Part shown: positions 45,526 to 54,541 of the stretch, in pieces | Numbering within the stretch: the first letter of the stretch is position 1 | Layout of the letters: every line of letters starts with the position of its first letter | Source: Vibrio maerlii | GTDB lineage: Bacteria; Pseudomonadota; Gammaproteobacteria; Enterobacterales; Vibrionaceae | Assembly: GCF_003415655.1 (NCBI RefSeq) | Contig: NZ_QRHC01000002.1 | Coordinates: forward strand, 620,008-684,007 | Direction of reading: 5' to 3' | Length of the DNA: 64,000 bases | Made by a program: the position numbers and the translations under genes | Notes under the pieces: model-generated | Seen by the model: only the letters and a program-made list of their open reading frames with translations | The model's database searches: none | What the model was told of the DNA's origin: nothing

Positions 45526-47715
45526 TTACGACGAGTAGGCGTACTGCTGTTCATACAGGTAAGCTTTGGCTTTACCTTTTGCCTGATTCACCACAACACC
45601 GAGAGACGGCACGTCATGCTGGAGTTGCTTCTGCAATGCATAATTGACTAAAGGTGTTTTGGTCGACTCTGATTTAACGACCGTGATCAACCCATTGGCT
45701 TTTTGCCCAATAATCAAGGCATCACTGACAGATAGCAGTGGTGGTGTATCGATGATTATGCGGTCATAGCTCTGCTCTAGCTGAGCAAGTAACTTGGAAA
45801 ACTTGCTAGATTGGAGAAGTTCTTGGGCATTTGGCGAGCTCAAGCCACTCGTGATCACCTCAAGTTTTGAATCTTCATGGCGAACAATGCATTGTTCGAC
45901 CGGCATATCCATTGAGAGAATCTGTGACAACCCTGGTACTGATTTAGCAATGTCAAAACGAGCTGCAATAGAAGGTCTTCTTAGGTCGCAATCAATCAGC
46001 AGTACTCGTTCCATCGAAGCCAGAGAGGTAGCCAAATTAATTGACGTTGCGGTTTTTCCTTCGCCTGGTATTGCAGATGTAACGGCAATGAATTTCTGTT
46101 TTTTGTTTGTTAGATGTAATAGCAGCGAGGTGCGTAGAGAACGGCATGCTTCACTGTATGGAAGGTGTTTTTCTCTGTCGTGATAAACAGAGTACGAGAT
46201 ACCTCTATTTCGTAGCTTGGCATTCTTAATGTAAGGAAGTACTCCTAGACATTTTGCTCCCAGTTTATCTTCCACATCTTTGTAGTTGCTGATGGTGTTT
46301 CTGATGATTTCTAAACACACCACAATGACTGAAATAAAGACAAAGCCCAAAAACGCAGCGATGAATGTTAGTTTTACTCGTTGCGGCGCTACAGGGAAAA
46401 GTGGAATCATTGCTCTATCAGTAAAGCGCGCGGTGACATTTTGGTAATCGCTGGTGGTATCTGTCTCTTTCTCTCGATTTAACAGGGCTTCGTAGAGTTT
46501 CTTATTAGACTCAACCTCGCGGCGTAACTGATCGTACTTTGCACGTTGAGAGCCTAGATCCTGAAACTCACCGCGCTTGCGTTTCATCTCTTTAAGCAAC
46601 AGCAATTCTTGAGTTCTAGCGGTATTGAGGTCTTGTTGCATGCTTGAAGACAGGTCGCGAATGCGGCTCTTAGCTTTGGTGCGAATAGCCTCTAACTGCG
46701 CATTCGCCTGGATCATTTTATCGTGCTTGGGTCCATAGCGCTGAGAGAGCTCACTCACCAACTTTTCAGCATCGATCTCTGCAAGCTTTAGGTCTCGGAT
46801 CTGGGCTTGATTGGCAAATTCGTCCATCGATAGCAGGCTATCTAGATCTTGAGAGGCTTTCTTTCTAAGTAAGCTAACGCGTGTCTCGGCTTCAATTCGA
46901 CGGTTACGTATTTCACTGATTTTTCTTGATAAATCTTCTATCTCGCCCGCGTAAATATCATCGATGCCATTTAGGTCGACTAAGCCTTCCTGTTGTAGGT
47001 AGTCTTGTAGCCTTTGTTCTGAATCGTTGAGTTGTTGTTTCATTTTGGCTGCATTGTCTGTTAGCCAGTTCGCAGCATTCTGGGTAATAGAGAGTTTGGC
47101 TTCGAAGTTAGAATCGATATAGGCCTGCCCAACGCGATTGGCAATTTCTGCCGCTAGTTTTGGGTCTTTAGCACGAAAACCAATTTTGACTAATTGTGTA
47201 TTTCTTACAGGCTCTATCACCAGGCGGTTCTTGAACTTATTGAGTGTGGAGTAGTACCCTTTTTCATAATCATCGGTTCCATCAGGAGTCGGTTGAACAC
47301 CCAATAAGTCTTGCAACAATGGAATAGATTTGAGTTCTTCGAGCTTTGTTTTAATTGAGCTAGCTCCTTTGAACTCATTGTGATATTCAAGCCCCATATC
47401 AGCGATGACAGTAGAAGCGATATGGTTTGATTTCAGTATTTCAATCTGAGTTTGAAAGTACTCTTTTTTCGTTGTATCGACGCCGTAAACTTCATCAATG
47501 GAAAGGGCACTTTTCTGCTGGTCTTGAATCAGTAGAGTTGCATTAGCCTGATAAATAGAGGGCTTACTGTAGATATACATCGCCGCCGTTACACCGAAGA
47601 TGATCGTAAATGCAATAATGGTGAATGCGTGACTCTTCAGTGTGAGTAAGTGACCTTTTAATTGAAAGATGTCACCCGTCATTGGTTGAGTCGTTGAGGT
47701 ATGAGTTTCGTTCAT
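45526..47715 (-). CDS. wzc: Wzc-type polysaccharide co-polymerase and tyrosine autokinase
   Basis: 729 residues. A Wzz domain with two membrane helices (about 35-55 and 430-452) encloses a periplasmic coiled coil (about 190-420). The cytoplasmic kinase has Walker A SAIPGEGKTATSINLA, Walker A' RVLLIDCDLRRPSI and Walker B RIIIDTPPLLSVSDAL. The C-terminal tail is short in tyrosines (AYLYEQQYAYSS, three Tyr) but has the expected cluster. It controls chain length and export. Its place between the export proteins and the polymer genes is typical. Confidence 0.94.
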   Translation of the reverse strand: MNETHTSTTQPMTGDIFQLKGHLLTLKSHAFTIIAFTIIFGVTAAMYIYSKPSIYQANATLLIQDQQKSALSIDEVYGVDTTKKEYFQTQIEILKSNHIASTVIADMGLEYHNEFKGASSIKTKLEELKSIPLLQDLLGVQPTPDGTDDYEKGYYSTLNKFKNRLVIEPVRNTQLVKIGFRAKDPKLAAEIANRVGQAYIDSNFEAKLSITQNAANWLTDNAAKMKQQLNDSEQRLQDYLQQEGLVDLNGIDDIYAGEIEDLSRKISEIRNRRIEAETRVSLLRKKASQDLDSLLSMDEFANQAQIRDLKLAEIDAEKLVSELSQRYGPKHDKMIQANAQLEAIRTKAKSRIRDLSSSMQQDLNTARTQELLLLKEMKRKRGEFQDLGSQRAKYDQLRREVESNKKLYEALLNREKETDTTSDYQNVTARFTDRAMIPLFPVAPQRVKLTFIAAFLGFVFISVIVVCLEIIRNTISNYKDVEDKLGAKCLGVLPYIKNAKLRNRGISYSVYHDREKHLPYSEACRSLRTSLLLHLTNKKQKFIAVTSAIPGEGKTATSINLATSLASMERVLLIDCDLRRPSIAARFDIAKSVPGLSQILSMDMPVEQCIVRHEDSKLEVITSGLSSPNAQELLQSSKFSKLLAQLEQSYDRIIIDTPPLLSVSDALIIGQKANGLITVVKSESTKTPLVNYALQKQLQHDVPSLGVVVNQAKGKAKAYLYEQQYAYSS

Positions 47716-47736
47716 TGGATTATCCCTTGTTCAAAA

Positions 47737-48270
47737 TTAAAAAAAGCTTTGGTCGACAAAAATGATGTCGCCGGGATAAACCACGTGGTTCATGCTTGCT
47801 TTGCTTACATTTTTTCCAGATTTGTGGCGGGTGATTTTGATGTTGCGCAGCGATGCGCGGTCGGTAACACCACCTGCAACCGCGATGGCCTTTTCTAACG
47901 TAAGTCCAGGTTGGTATTCAAACCCCCCAGGTTTACGTACTTCACCATTCACGTAGAAAAGGCGGAAGTTGATGATGTTGACCATCACCTTAGGGTTGAT
48001 GAGATAGTCGCCTTTGAGCCCACCCTCAATCTCATAACGTAGCTGTTTTGGTGTTTTACCAATGGCTTTGATTCGACCCAGATAAGGAAAGTCAAAGTAG
48101 CCATCTGATGTGATGAGAATTGAGTCGATACTTAGGTCTTTTTCACCGTAAATCTGGACACTGATGCTATCGCCAGTGTCTAGGGTGTAATTCTGTTCGT
48201 CATTGGACAACGCGGGCAGAGAAACAAGTGAGACTAAAATGAATGAGAGTAAGTGGAATAATGGTTTCAT
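47737..48270 (-). CDS. Short polysaccharide export protein (OPX type)
   Basis: 177 residues from the ATG at 48270; a longer reading starts inside the next gene. A signal peptide (LLSFILVSLVSLPALS) is followed by the Poly_export domain (YTLDTGDSISVQIYGEKDLS, then SDGYFDFPYLGRI) and one SLBB domain (VNGEVRKPGGFEYQPGLTLE). It is about half the length of Wza. It lacks a lipobox cysteine and the C-terminal amphipathic helix that spans the outer membrane, so it cannot form the outer pore by itself. The beta-barrel gene immediately upstream may supply it. Confidence 0.88.
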   Translation of the reverse strand: MKPLFHLLSFILVSLVSLPALSNDEQNYTLDTGDSISVQIYGEKDLSIDSILITSDGYFDFPYLGRIKAIGKTPKQLRYEIEGGLKGDYLINPKVMVNIINFRLFYVNGEVRKPGGFEYQPGLTLEKAIAVAGGVTDRASLRNIKITRHKSGKNVSKASMNHVVYPGDIIFVDQSFF

Positions 48271-48280
48271 GCTGCATATC

Positions 48281-49489
48281 CTAAAGTGTTGCGTATACAG
48301 ATAATCCGAAGATGTTCTGCTGATATTCATAGCTAGAGTTGGATGACTGATTGTTTTCAAATTGGTAATAAGCGGATAAACCGAGCCAGCGTTGAATCTG
48401 GTAAGTGCCTTCAACGCCCAGCGATAGCAGTTCTTCATTCCTCAGTCCATTGCTATAGTCATCAAGGGTGTAGGTGGTGTTGAATTGCGAAGATAGCTTG
48501 GAGTTCCAATCCTGTATTGCTTCGAATGCAAAGGTCGTTTGTAGGTTGTAATCACCTTGCTGATCTGGGTCGATTGCGGCCTGTGAAGTTCGGAAAGCTA
48601 TCGTTGTCTGTTCTTGAGGGAGCCAGTTAAGCTTTACGTTCCAGCTAAATCCTTGAAAATCATCTCGACTGTTAGAGTCAAAAGATTTCTGTTGGACACC
48701 AAACTTTGCCACTCCCTCTGTTTTACCGGTCAATGACCAACTAAAACCGGTGTAGTAGAAATAGCTATTGCTGTCTTTGTTTGGGTTATTGTCTGCTGCT
48801 GTTGACGGTCTTTGATGTTGGTACTCTTTAAGTAAGACTCGTGAGCCCAGTAGCCAATAAGTGACTGGAGACAAGCGCAGATAGAACTCACCGTGTCCCG
48901 TGACGGAAGAGAAGTCGTTGAAGCGACTGCCTTCTGAGTCACTGATGTCGCGAAAGTTCTGATAACGTTTATCACGGTAGTTCGCTCCTGCTTCAATACG
49001 ACCTTTTGCGCCCTGAGAGCCGTAGATGTAGTTAAACCCAATGTCATGAAAAGTATATTCAAGCGGCTCGTCGAGTAGGTTAGAAAACGCGTCACTTGCG
49101 GTTAATCCTGTACCGCGCTCTTCATGTTGATTGCGAAAAAGATAATTCACGTTGAGGCGGTTACGAGAATTGAGCTCAAATTTGTTGCTTGAATCGAACT
49201 TCTGATCGATATAGTCGTTTCTACCATCACTCGAATCCCCAAGAGATAGGGCATACGTGTGCTCTCCCAGGTAACGATTAGTTTCCACTTCAAAAGCCAA
49301 ACCACCGTTTAGTTCAGTGATTTCAACGCGATCTGTGTCTTCAGAGGCTCTAGCTATGTTGTCGTTGGAGCGATATTGAATGCCTAGGTTCGGAAAGAGC
49401 TCAATCCCAGAATCAAACTTGTAACTCAGCGGCTCTCCCAGAGCGGGAGCTACAACAGTGGCTAATGTTAGTGCATACATCACTTTCAT
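48281..49489 (-). CDS. Outer-membrane beta-barrel of the exopolysaccharide operon (EpsL/Wzp-like)
   Basis: 402 residues from the ATG at 49489, with AGGA eight bases upstream. A signal peptide (LTLATVVAPALG) is followed by alternating beta-strands through the whole length and an aromatic terminal strand (IFGLSVYATL). The opening GIELFPNLGIQYRSNDNIAR resembles the outer-membrane barrel family seen in exopolysaccharide operons (EpsL, BBP2). In Wzx/Wzy systems with short export proteins, a partner barrel of this sort (Wzp) has been proposed as the outer-membrane channel. It is 10 bases from the short export gene, which supports that pairing. Confidence 0.8.
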   Translation of the reverse strand: MKVMYALTLATVVAPALGEPLSYKFDSGIELFPNLGIQYRSNDNIARASEDTDRVEITELNGGLAFEVETNRYLGEHTYALSLGDSSDGRNDYIDQKFDSSNKFELNSRNRLNVNYLFRNQHEERGTGLTASDAFSNLLDEPLEYTFHDIGFNYIYGSQGAKGRIEAGANYRDKRYQNFRDISDSEGSRFNDFSSVTGHGEFYLRLSPVTYWLLGSRVLLKEYQHQRPSTAADNNPNKDSNSYFYYTGFSWSLTGKTEGVAKFGVQQKSFDSNSRDDFQGFSWNVKLNWLPQEQTTIAFRTSQAAIDPDQQGDYNLQTTFAFEAIQDWNSKLSSQFNTTYTLDDYSNGLRNEELLSLGVEGTYQIQRWLGLSAYYQFENNQSSNSSYEYQQNIFGLSVYATL

Positions 49490-49499
49490 TCGTTCAATC

Positions 49500-50912
49500 C
49501 TAATAGGCATTTGAGCCAGTAAATCCTTTGAAGAAAGTAAGGAAGATGATTTTTACATCCATCCAAATGTTCCAGTCATGGATATACTTCAAATCGAACT
49601 CAACACGTTTCTCCATTTTCTCGAGCGTGTCTGTTTCACCTCGGAAGCCGTTTACTTGAGCCCAGCCCGTGATGCCAGGTTTTACCTTGTGACGGAGCAT
49701 GTAACGGTCGACGATTTGGCGATACTCTTCGTTGTGTGAGATGGCATGTGGGCGCGGGCCAACGATTGACATCGTGCCTTGTAAAACGTTGAAGAATTGC
49801 GGCAGCTCATCTAATGAAGTGCGACGTAGGAATGAGCCAAATGGCGTGATGCGAGGATCGTTCTTGGTGGCTTGTTTCACATCTGAGCCTTGTTCCATGG
49901 TTGTCATTGAACGGAACTTCCAGACCTTTATTTTACGCCCGTCTAGGCCGTATCTATCTTGCTTGAACAGTACCGGACCTGGTGACGTCAATTTCACTCC
50001 AGCAGAGATAACCAACAAGATAGGAGAAATACACAACAGGATGATGGAACCAATGACGATATCTTCTAAGCGTTTCAACCAAGAGGCTGCGCCTGAAAAT
50101 GGGGTATCGAAAACACTCAGGGTTTGCACTGAGCCAATTTGGTTCCAACGAGAGTGGAGCAGGTTGTAAGTAAAGAAGTCAGGAACTAAATAGGTTGTTG
50201 CCGTGGTATCCGAGAACTTCTTGAGGAATAGGGAAATTCGGTCATTGGCGAACATTGGCATAGCAATGTAGACGTAATCAATCTCACTATTTTTGGCTCG
50301 CGCTAAGGCGTCAACTAGGCTTCCCTTTATCGGGTATTGTTGTTCCCAATCTTCACGCTTTGAGCCGCGTTCATCGTAAAATCCGTCGAGAATAACGCCA
50401 TGCTCGTTGTTGGTTTCAATCTCTTTCGCAAGGCGAATACCGAGTTCAGTCTGACCGATGATGATCGCCCTACGAGTATTGAAACCGCGCTGGCGGACAT
50501 GGTTTAGTGCCAATCTAAAACCGATTCGCCACAAAAGTAGCCCTGCTAGAGCGACACCTAGCCAAGTTAGGATGAGAGAAGGCTGAAAGGCATTGCTCGC
50601 GTTAGCAGCTAGCAGCACCAAAGTCATAACGATATATGTGAAAAGCCAAACCACCGTGGTCTGAAAGAGTTGAGTCTTTAGTTTATTAGTGCGCCAAGAG
50701 CGATACAGGTTGGAGCTTTCCGCTAACACTAAGAAGACTAAGCATGCTGAAGAGATAAGTATAAGGTCGTCTTTTCTTAATCCTTGTTCAAAGAAGATGC
50801 TCAAAGTGAAGAAGGCAACGAAAATCGCTGTGATATCGACAATGCGATACATAAAAGCAAATTCCGTCTCATGAGAGCGTATAAGCCCGCTCGGTTGTGG
50901 TTGATTGTCCAT
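49500..50912 (-). CDS. Undecaprenyl-phosphate glucose phosphotransferase (WcaJ/WbaP family)
   Basis: 470 residues from the ATG at 50912, preceded by a GGGA; an earlier in-frame ATG is unlikely. Five membrane segments at the N-terminus surround a CoA-binding-like domain (about 150-260). The C-terminal catalytic domain has SGAASWLKRLEDIVIGSIIL, FKQDRYGLDGRKIKVWKFRS, RRTSLDELPQFFNVLQGTMS and VGPRPHAI. It puts the first sugar phosphate on undecaprenyl phosphate and so starts the repeat unit. It is the first gene of the operon. Confidence 0.94.
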   Translation of the reverse strand: MDNQPQPSGLIRSHETEFAFMYRIVDITAIFVAFFTLSIFFEQGLRKDDLILISSACLVFLVLAESSNLYRSWRTNKLKTQLFQTTVVWLFTYIVMTLVLLAANASNAFQPSLILTWLGVALAGLLLWRIGFRLALNHVRQRGFNTRRAIIIGQTELGIRLAKEIETNNEHGVILDGFYDERGSKREDWEQQYPIKGSLVDALARAKNSEIDYVYIAMPMFANDRISLFLKKFSDTTATTYLVPDFFTYNLLHSRWNQIGSVQTLSVFDTPFSGAASWLKRLEDIVIGSIILLCISPILLVISAGVKLTSPGPVLFKQDRYGLDGRKIKVWKFRSMTTMEQGSDVKQATKNDPRITPFGSFLRRTSLDELPQFFNVLQGTMSIVGPRPHAISHNEEYRQIVDRYMLRHKVKPGITGWAQVNGFRGETDTLEKMEKRVEFDLKYIHDWNIWMDVKIIFLTFFKGFTGSNAY

Positions 50913-50960
50913 AATCCAAATCCCTTTATATAGAAACTGATGGCTCATATAGAGCGTCAT

Positions 50961-51176
50961 TGCAAGCGAATCTATATCCGTATAGAGGCTGACGTTATGG
51001 TGAAATTCTATTTTTTTTAAGGTGGGGATTTAGTGGAAATAAGGATGAAAATTAGACTTTGGTCACTAGTTCAAATATTCATTATCTAGTGCAACTTTGC
51101 TCTGTAGTAAGCAGGAAAGTATGAAGAGTCTGTATGAGCTAAGTTGATATTTTCTAAACAAATAGCACTTAGTGAC
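50961..51176 (-). promoter_or_regulatory. Presumed promoter region of the exopolysaccharide operon
   Basis: The 216 bases between the first operon gene and the MITE-like element are AT-rich and must contain the operon promoter unless the element supplies it. I see no JUMPStart/ops element, sigma-54 core or convincing operator. Confidence 0.4.
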
Positions 51177-51444
51177 TAGGGCCTGTTGACGTTTCGAGCT
51201 GGTTTTTGCAGCAGTTTGTGGGAAATTTCTACAAGGCAGAGGCTTTGATGTGTAGCTAGCCTACATGAGAAGCCGATAACGCAGTAGAAATGAAGCACAA
51301 ACGCTGCCCGAAGGGTTCGGCTAAAATCGTTTTATGCTTTGTTAAGGGGTATTTACTTAGAATGACTAGGCTACACACCCCTTGCCGCGCCTAAAACGAT
51401 TTTATCTCGAACAAAATTTAACCTCGAAACGTCAACAGGCCCTA
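51177..51444. mobile_element. MITE-like non-autonomous element with 22-bp terminal inverted repeats
   Basis: 268 bp flanked by perfect 22-bp inverted repeats, outer core TAGGGCCTGTTGACG at the left and its complement at the right. The outermost TA at both sides could be a target-site duplication. It encodes no protein of note. A nested inverted repeat, TAAAATCGTTTTA near 51323 and TAAAACGATTTTA near 51391, is also present. It lies between the exopolysaccharide operon promoter and the malK terminator. The source transposase is not in the window. Confidence 0.75.
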
Positions 51445-51445
51445 A

Positions 51446-51481
51446 TACAAACAAAAAGCCCTGAGCGTGAACTCAGGGCTT
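51446..51481 (-). terminator. malK terminator
   Basis: AAGCCCTGAG, six-base loop, CTCAGGGCTT, and a T-rich tract (TTTTTG) on the minus strand. It is 29 bases past the malK stop and directly abuts the MITE-like element. Confidence 0.9.
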
Positions 51482-51509
51482 GGATTTCGTCGTTTAATTG
51501 TGAGAGCTA

Positions 51510-52622
51510 TTACTCAACACCGTACTCACGATACATGCGTTGGCACGCGCGACCATCGCTGTGGAATAGGTGACAGCGGTGAGCTGGGATACCGATAGCA
51601 AGTTTGTCGCCAGGCTCAACGGTTAGTGTATCTGGCTGACGGTAGATAACGTCTGCATCTGCACCATCAAGAGATAGGTAAACCTGAGTTTCGTTGCCTA
51701 GTTTTTCAACAATGTTCACTTCACCTTCGATGCTCGCATCACCTGCTTCTGCTTTTAGAAGGTGCTCAGGACGTACCCCTAAAGACATACGGCTACCACG
51801 CTCAACTGTGCTGCCATCCACTGGGATCCAGAATGAATCACCATTAGATAGCTGAACTTTCACGCGTTCTGCTTCAACTTCATCAATAAATACGCTCATG
51901 AAGTTCATCTTAGGAGAACCGATAAAGCCAGCGACAAAGCGGTTTTGTGGGTAGTGGTATAGTTCTAGAGGACGACCAACTTGAGATACGTAACCACCAT
52001 CGAGTACTACGATCTTATCAGCCATTGTCATTGCTTCAACCTGGTCGTGCGTTACGTAAATCATCGTACAGCCAAGTTTGCGTTGTAGCTTAGTAATTTC
52101 AGAACGCATTTGTACACGAAGCGCAGCATCTAGGTTAGATAGAGGCTCATCTAGCAGGAACACATCAGGTTGAGATACAAGAGTACGACCGATAGCAACA
52201 CGTTGGCGCTGACCACCAGAAAGGGCTTTTGGTTGACGCTCTAGAAGGTGGCTCAGTTGCAGGATTTCTGCAGCATGTTCAACACGGCGGTCTGTTTCTG
52301 CTTTATCTGCTTTAGCTAATTTCATGCCGAAAGACATGTTGTCGTATAAGTTTAGGTGAGGGTATAGAGCGTAAGATTGGAACACCATGCCAACGCCACG
52401 CTTCGCTGGTTCAACATCGTTCATGCGCTCGTCACCAATGTATAGATCACCTGAGGTGATATCCTCTAGGCCAGCAATACAGCGTAGTAGTGTTGATTTG
52501 CCACAACCTGATGGACCTACAAATACTACAAACTCGCCTTCTTGGATATCCAAGTCAACATTCTTAGAAATTAGTACGTCGCCGTACGCCTTGCATACAT
52601 TTTTTAACGTGACACTCGCCAT
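51510..52622 (-). CDS. malK: Maltose/maltodextrin import ATP-binding protein MalK
   Basis: 370 residues, the length of MalK. Walker [10 protein letters not shown] (about 36-44), the signature [15 protein letters not shown], Walker [12 protein letters not shown] and the switch His in [12 protein letters not shown] are all present. The C-terminal regulatory domain (about 236-370) has the LGVRPEHL strand and [12 protein letters not shown]. MalK energises the MalFGK2 importer. It is divergent from malEFG across a 645-base control region containing an intrinsic terminator in its own leader. Confidence 0.96.
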   Translation of the reverse strand: MASVTLKNVCKAYGDVLISKNVDLDIQEGEFVVFVGPSGCGKSTLLRCIAGLEDITSGDLYIGDERMNDVEPAKRGVGMVFQSYALYPHLNLYDNMSFGMKLAKADKAETDRRVEHAAEILQLSHLLERQPKALSGGQRQRVAIGRTLVSQPDVFLLDEPLSNLDAALRVQMRSEITKLQRKLGCTMIYVTHDQVEAMTMADKIVVLDGGYVSQVGRPLELYHYPQNRFVAGFIGSPKMNFMSVFIDEVEAERVKVQLSNGDSFWIPVDGSTVERGSRMSLGVRPEHLLKAEAGDASIEGEVNIVEKLGNETQVYLSLDGADADVIYRQPDTLTVEPGDKLAIGIPAHRCHLFHSDGRACQRMYREYGVE

Positions 52623-52720
52623 CTAGCTCGTCCTCGATCAAACAAATTTTTACTGCCGCTCATCTTATATGAGTTATCGCGCGAGCGGCAACAGTAGGAA
52701 ATGGGTAAGGTGCTTAGTAA

Positions 52721-52757
52721 GAAAAAAGGTGCTTCTTCTCAACCAAGAAGAAGCACC
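52721..52757 (-). terminator. Intrinsic terminator in the malK leader
   Basis: A perfect 12-bp stem (GGTGCTTCTTCT at 52728-52739 pairs with AGAAGAAGCACC at 52746-52757). On the minus strand it is followed by TTTTTTC. It lies about 100 bp upstream of the malK start codon, between the malE-side promoters and malK. It is either an attenuator in the leader or the terminator of a small leftward RNA. Confidence 0.8.
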
Positions 52758-52994
52758 GCCAAAGCCAAGGTAAAGTCAGCCTCCCCCGACACAATGTTTC
52801 TCTACTCTAAGTGAACTCACTGAATACAAACGATTGTGACTACTGACCCTCCGGCAATGCAAGCCAGTTGAGATGTTAAACTACATCGACATCTGGTTAA
52901 GGGTTCTTACCATCCACTCTTGGATGACTGCAGTTTGTAAGATTGGTGTCGTCTCTACATCCTCCTAAGCGTTTTTTTTACGGGGGGAGTAGTC

Positions 52995-53077
52995 AGGGAG
53001 GAGGGGGTAGAAGCATAAAATTGGCTATAGAGATCTAGTTCAAATTATTTCGCTGATTTCGTGTGATGCTATGCACA
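52995..53077. promoter_or_regulatory. MalT-box-like and CRP-like sites in the malK/malE control region
   Basis: AGGGAGGAGG at 52995-53004 matches the MalT box GGGGAKGAGG at nine of ten positions; GGGGAGTAGT (52984-52993) and GGGGATTGAG (53115-53124) are weaker relatives. TGTGATGCTATGCACA at 53062-53077 is one base from the CRP consensus. MalT plus CRP is the known control of mal operons in enterics and Vibrio. The other bases of this 645-base gap show no gene. Confidence 0.6.
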
Positions 53078-53267
53078 ATTGTTCATTGTTTTGTGATCTT
53101 GCTCTTAGTGTTGAGGGGATTGAGATCACGAAACTACGCCATAATAGCAGGGGCGTAGAATGTAGGATGATGAGCGCAGAGTGGATATTTAAGATGATAG
53201 CTGACGAAATATGGCAATCCTCTGAGATCGCCCTACATTCAGAAAATAATATAAAAAGGATATGAAC

Positions 53268-54452
53268 ATGAAAAAAGCTCTAAGCACTGTAGCTCTAGGC
53301 ACATTAGTTGCTCTAGGTTCTTTTGGTGCAAACGCTGCTATCGAAGAAGGCCAACTAACTATTTGGGTTGGTGGTGACAAGGCTTACCAGGGTATGGCTG
53401 AAGTAGGTAAGCGTTTCGAAGAGGACACTGGTATCAAGGTAACAGTGGCATTCCCAGACAAACTAGAAGAGAAATTCCCACAAGTTGCAGCAGCAGGTGA
53501 CGGCCCAGATATCATGTTCTACGCACACGACCGTTTCGGTGGTTACGCAGAAGCAGGTCTACTAGCTGAAATCAACCCATCTAAGGAAATCAAAGATGGT
53601 ATCGTAGATTTCGCATGGGATGCAGCAACTTTCAAAGGCAAGACAATTGCCTACCCAATCTCAGTAGAATCAGTGTCTCTGATCTACAACAAGGCACTCG
53701 TACCTAACCCACCTAAGTCTTGGGAAGAAATCCCAGCACTGAACGCTGAACTACAAAAAGACGGCAAAAAAGCAATCATGTGGCCTCTACGTGGTGGCGC
53801 ATACTTCACATGGCCTCTACTTTCAGCTGACGGCGGTTACGCATTTAAACAAATCTCTGGTGGCTATGATGTAAAAGATGCAGGCGTTGCACAACCAGGT
53901 GTTCAGGATGCGCTTAGCTTTATCAATACTATGGTTAAAGACAACGTGATTTCGGCTGATATGGACTACTCTGTTGCAGAGTCTGAGTTTGTAGCTGGTA
54001 ACGTTGCAATGACAATCAATGGTCCATGGAGCTGGGCAAACGTTGATAAAGCAGGTATCGATTATGGTGTTACAACACTTCCTAAGTTTAACGGTCAAGC
54101 GTCTAAACCATTCGTAGGTGTATGGGTGGGTGGTATCAGCACTGCTTCGCCAAACAAAGACCTAGCGGTTGAGTTCCTAGAGAACTATGTACTAACTAAT
54201 GAAGGCCTTAAGAGCCTGAATGATGACAAGCCACTAGGCGCAGTTGCTCTTAACTCTTTCCAACAGCAGCTAGACAGCGATGCTCGTATTGCAGCAACAA
54301 TGGATAACGCGATGAACGGCGAAATCATGCCTAACATCCCTCAGTTCACTACGTTCTGGTACAGTATCGAAGAAGCACTTGGTAACGTAGTTGACGGTCG
54401 TCAAGGTGTGGCTGAAGCACTGAAGACAGCTGAAACACGAATGACTAAGTAA
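53268..54452 (+). CDS. malE: Maltose/maltodextrin-binding periplasmic protein MalE
   Basis: 394 residues from the ATG at 53268, with AAAGGA eight bases upstream; the ATG at 53262 is too close to that site. A signal peptide ends near ANA-A. Mature start is [18 protein letters not shown]. It has the classic MalE stretches, [35 protein letters not shown] and VNGPWSW-like [17 protein letters not shown]. It binds maltodextrins in the periplasm and delivers them to MalFG. Codon use is strongly biased, as expected of an abundant protein. Confidence 0.97.
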   Translation: MKKALSTVALGTLVALGSFGANAAIEEGQLTIWVGGDKAYQGMAEVGKRFEEDTGIKVTVAFPDKLEEKFPQVAAAGDGPDIMFYAHDRFGGYAEAGLLAEINPSKEIKDGIVDFAWDAATFKGKTIAYPISVESVSLIYNKALVPNPPKSWEEIPALNAELQKDGKKAIMWPLRGGAYFTWPLLSADGGYAFKQISGGYDVKDAGVAQPGVQDALSFINTMVKDNVISADMDYSVAESEFVAGNVAMTINGPWSWANVDKAGIDYGVTTLPKFNGQASKPFVGVWVGGISTASPNKDLAVEFLENYVLTNEGLKSLNDDKPLGAVALNSFQQQLDSDARIAATMDNAMNGEIMPNIPQFTTFWYSIEEALGNVVDGRQGVAEALKTAETRMTK

Positions 54453-54486
54453 TTGCATTAAGCAGTTTCAAAAAGCAATACCCTTT

Positions 54487-54510
54487 TAAGGAGGGGGTAA
54501 CCCCTCCTTA
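54487..54510 (+). other. malE-malF intercistronic stem-loop
   Basis: A perfect 10-bp stem, TAAGGAGGGG and CCCCTCCTTA, around a GTAA tetraloop of the GNRA type. It is 34 bases after the malE stop. In E. coli REP elements in the same place protect malE mRNA and allow MalE to be made in excess over MalF and MalG; this hairpin probably does the same. Confidence 0.8.
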
Positions 54511-54541
54511 CTTTTCTATATTATCGCTAGCAGGTTCCACT

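Noticed and set aside
49732..50169. 145-codon plus-strand frame inside the phosphoglycosyl transferase gene
   Set aside because: Overlaps the conserved catalytic domain on the opposite strand and has no ribosome site or family match by eye.
37810..51000. Horizontally acquired island borders around the polysaccharide operon
   Set aside because: No integrase, tRNA or direct-repeat borders are visible; the only mobile sign is the MITE-like element at one end.
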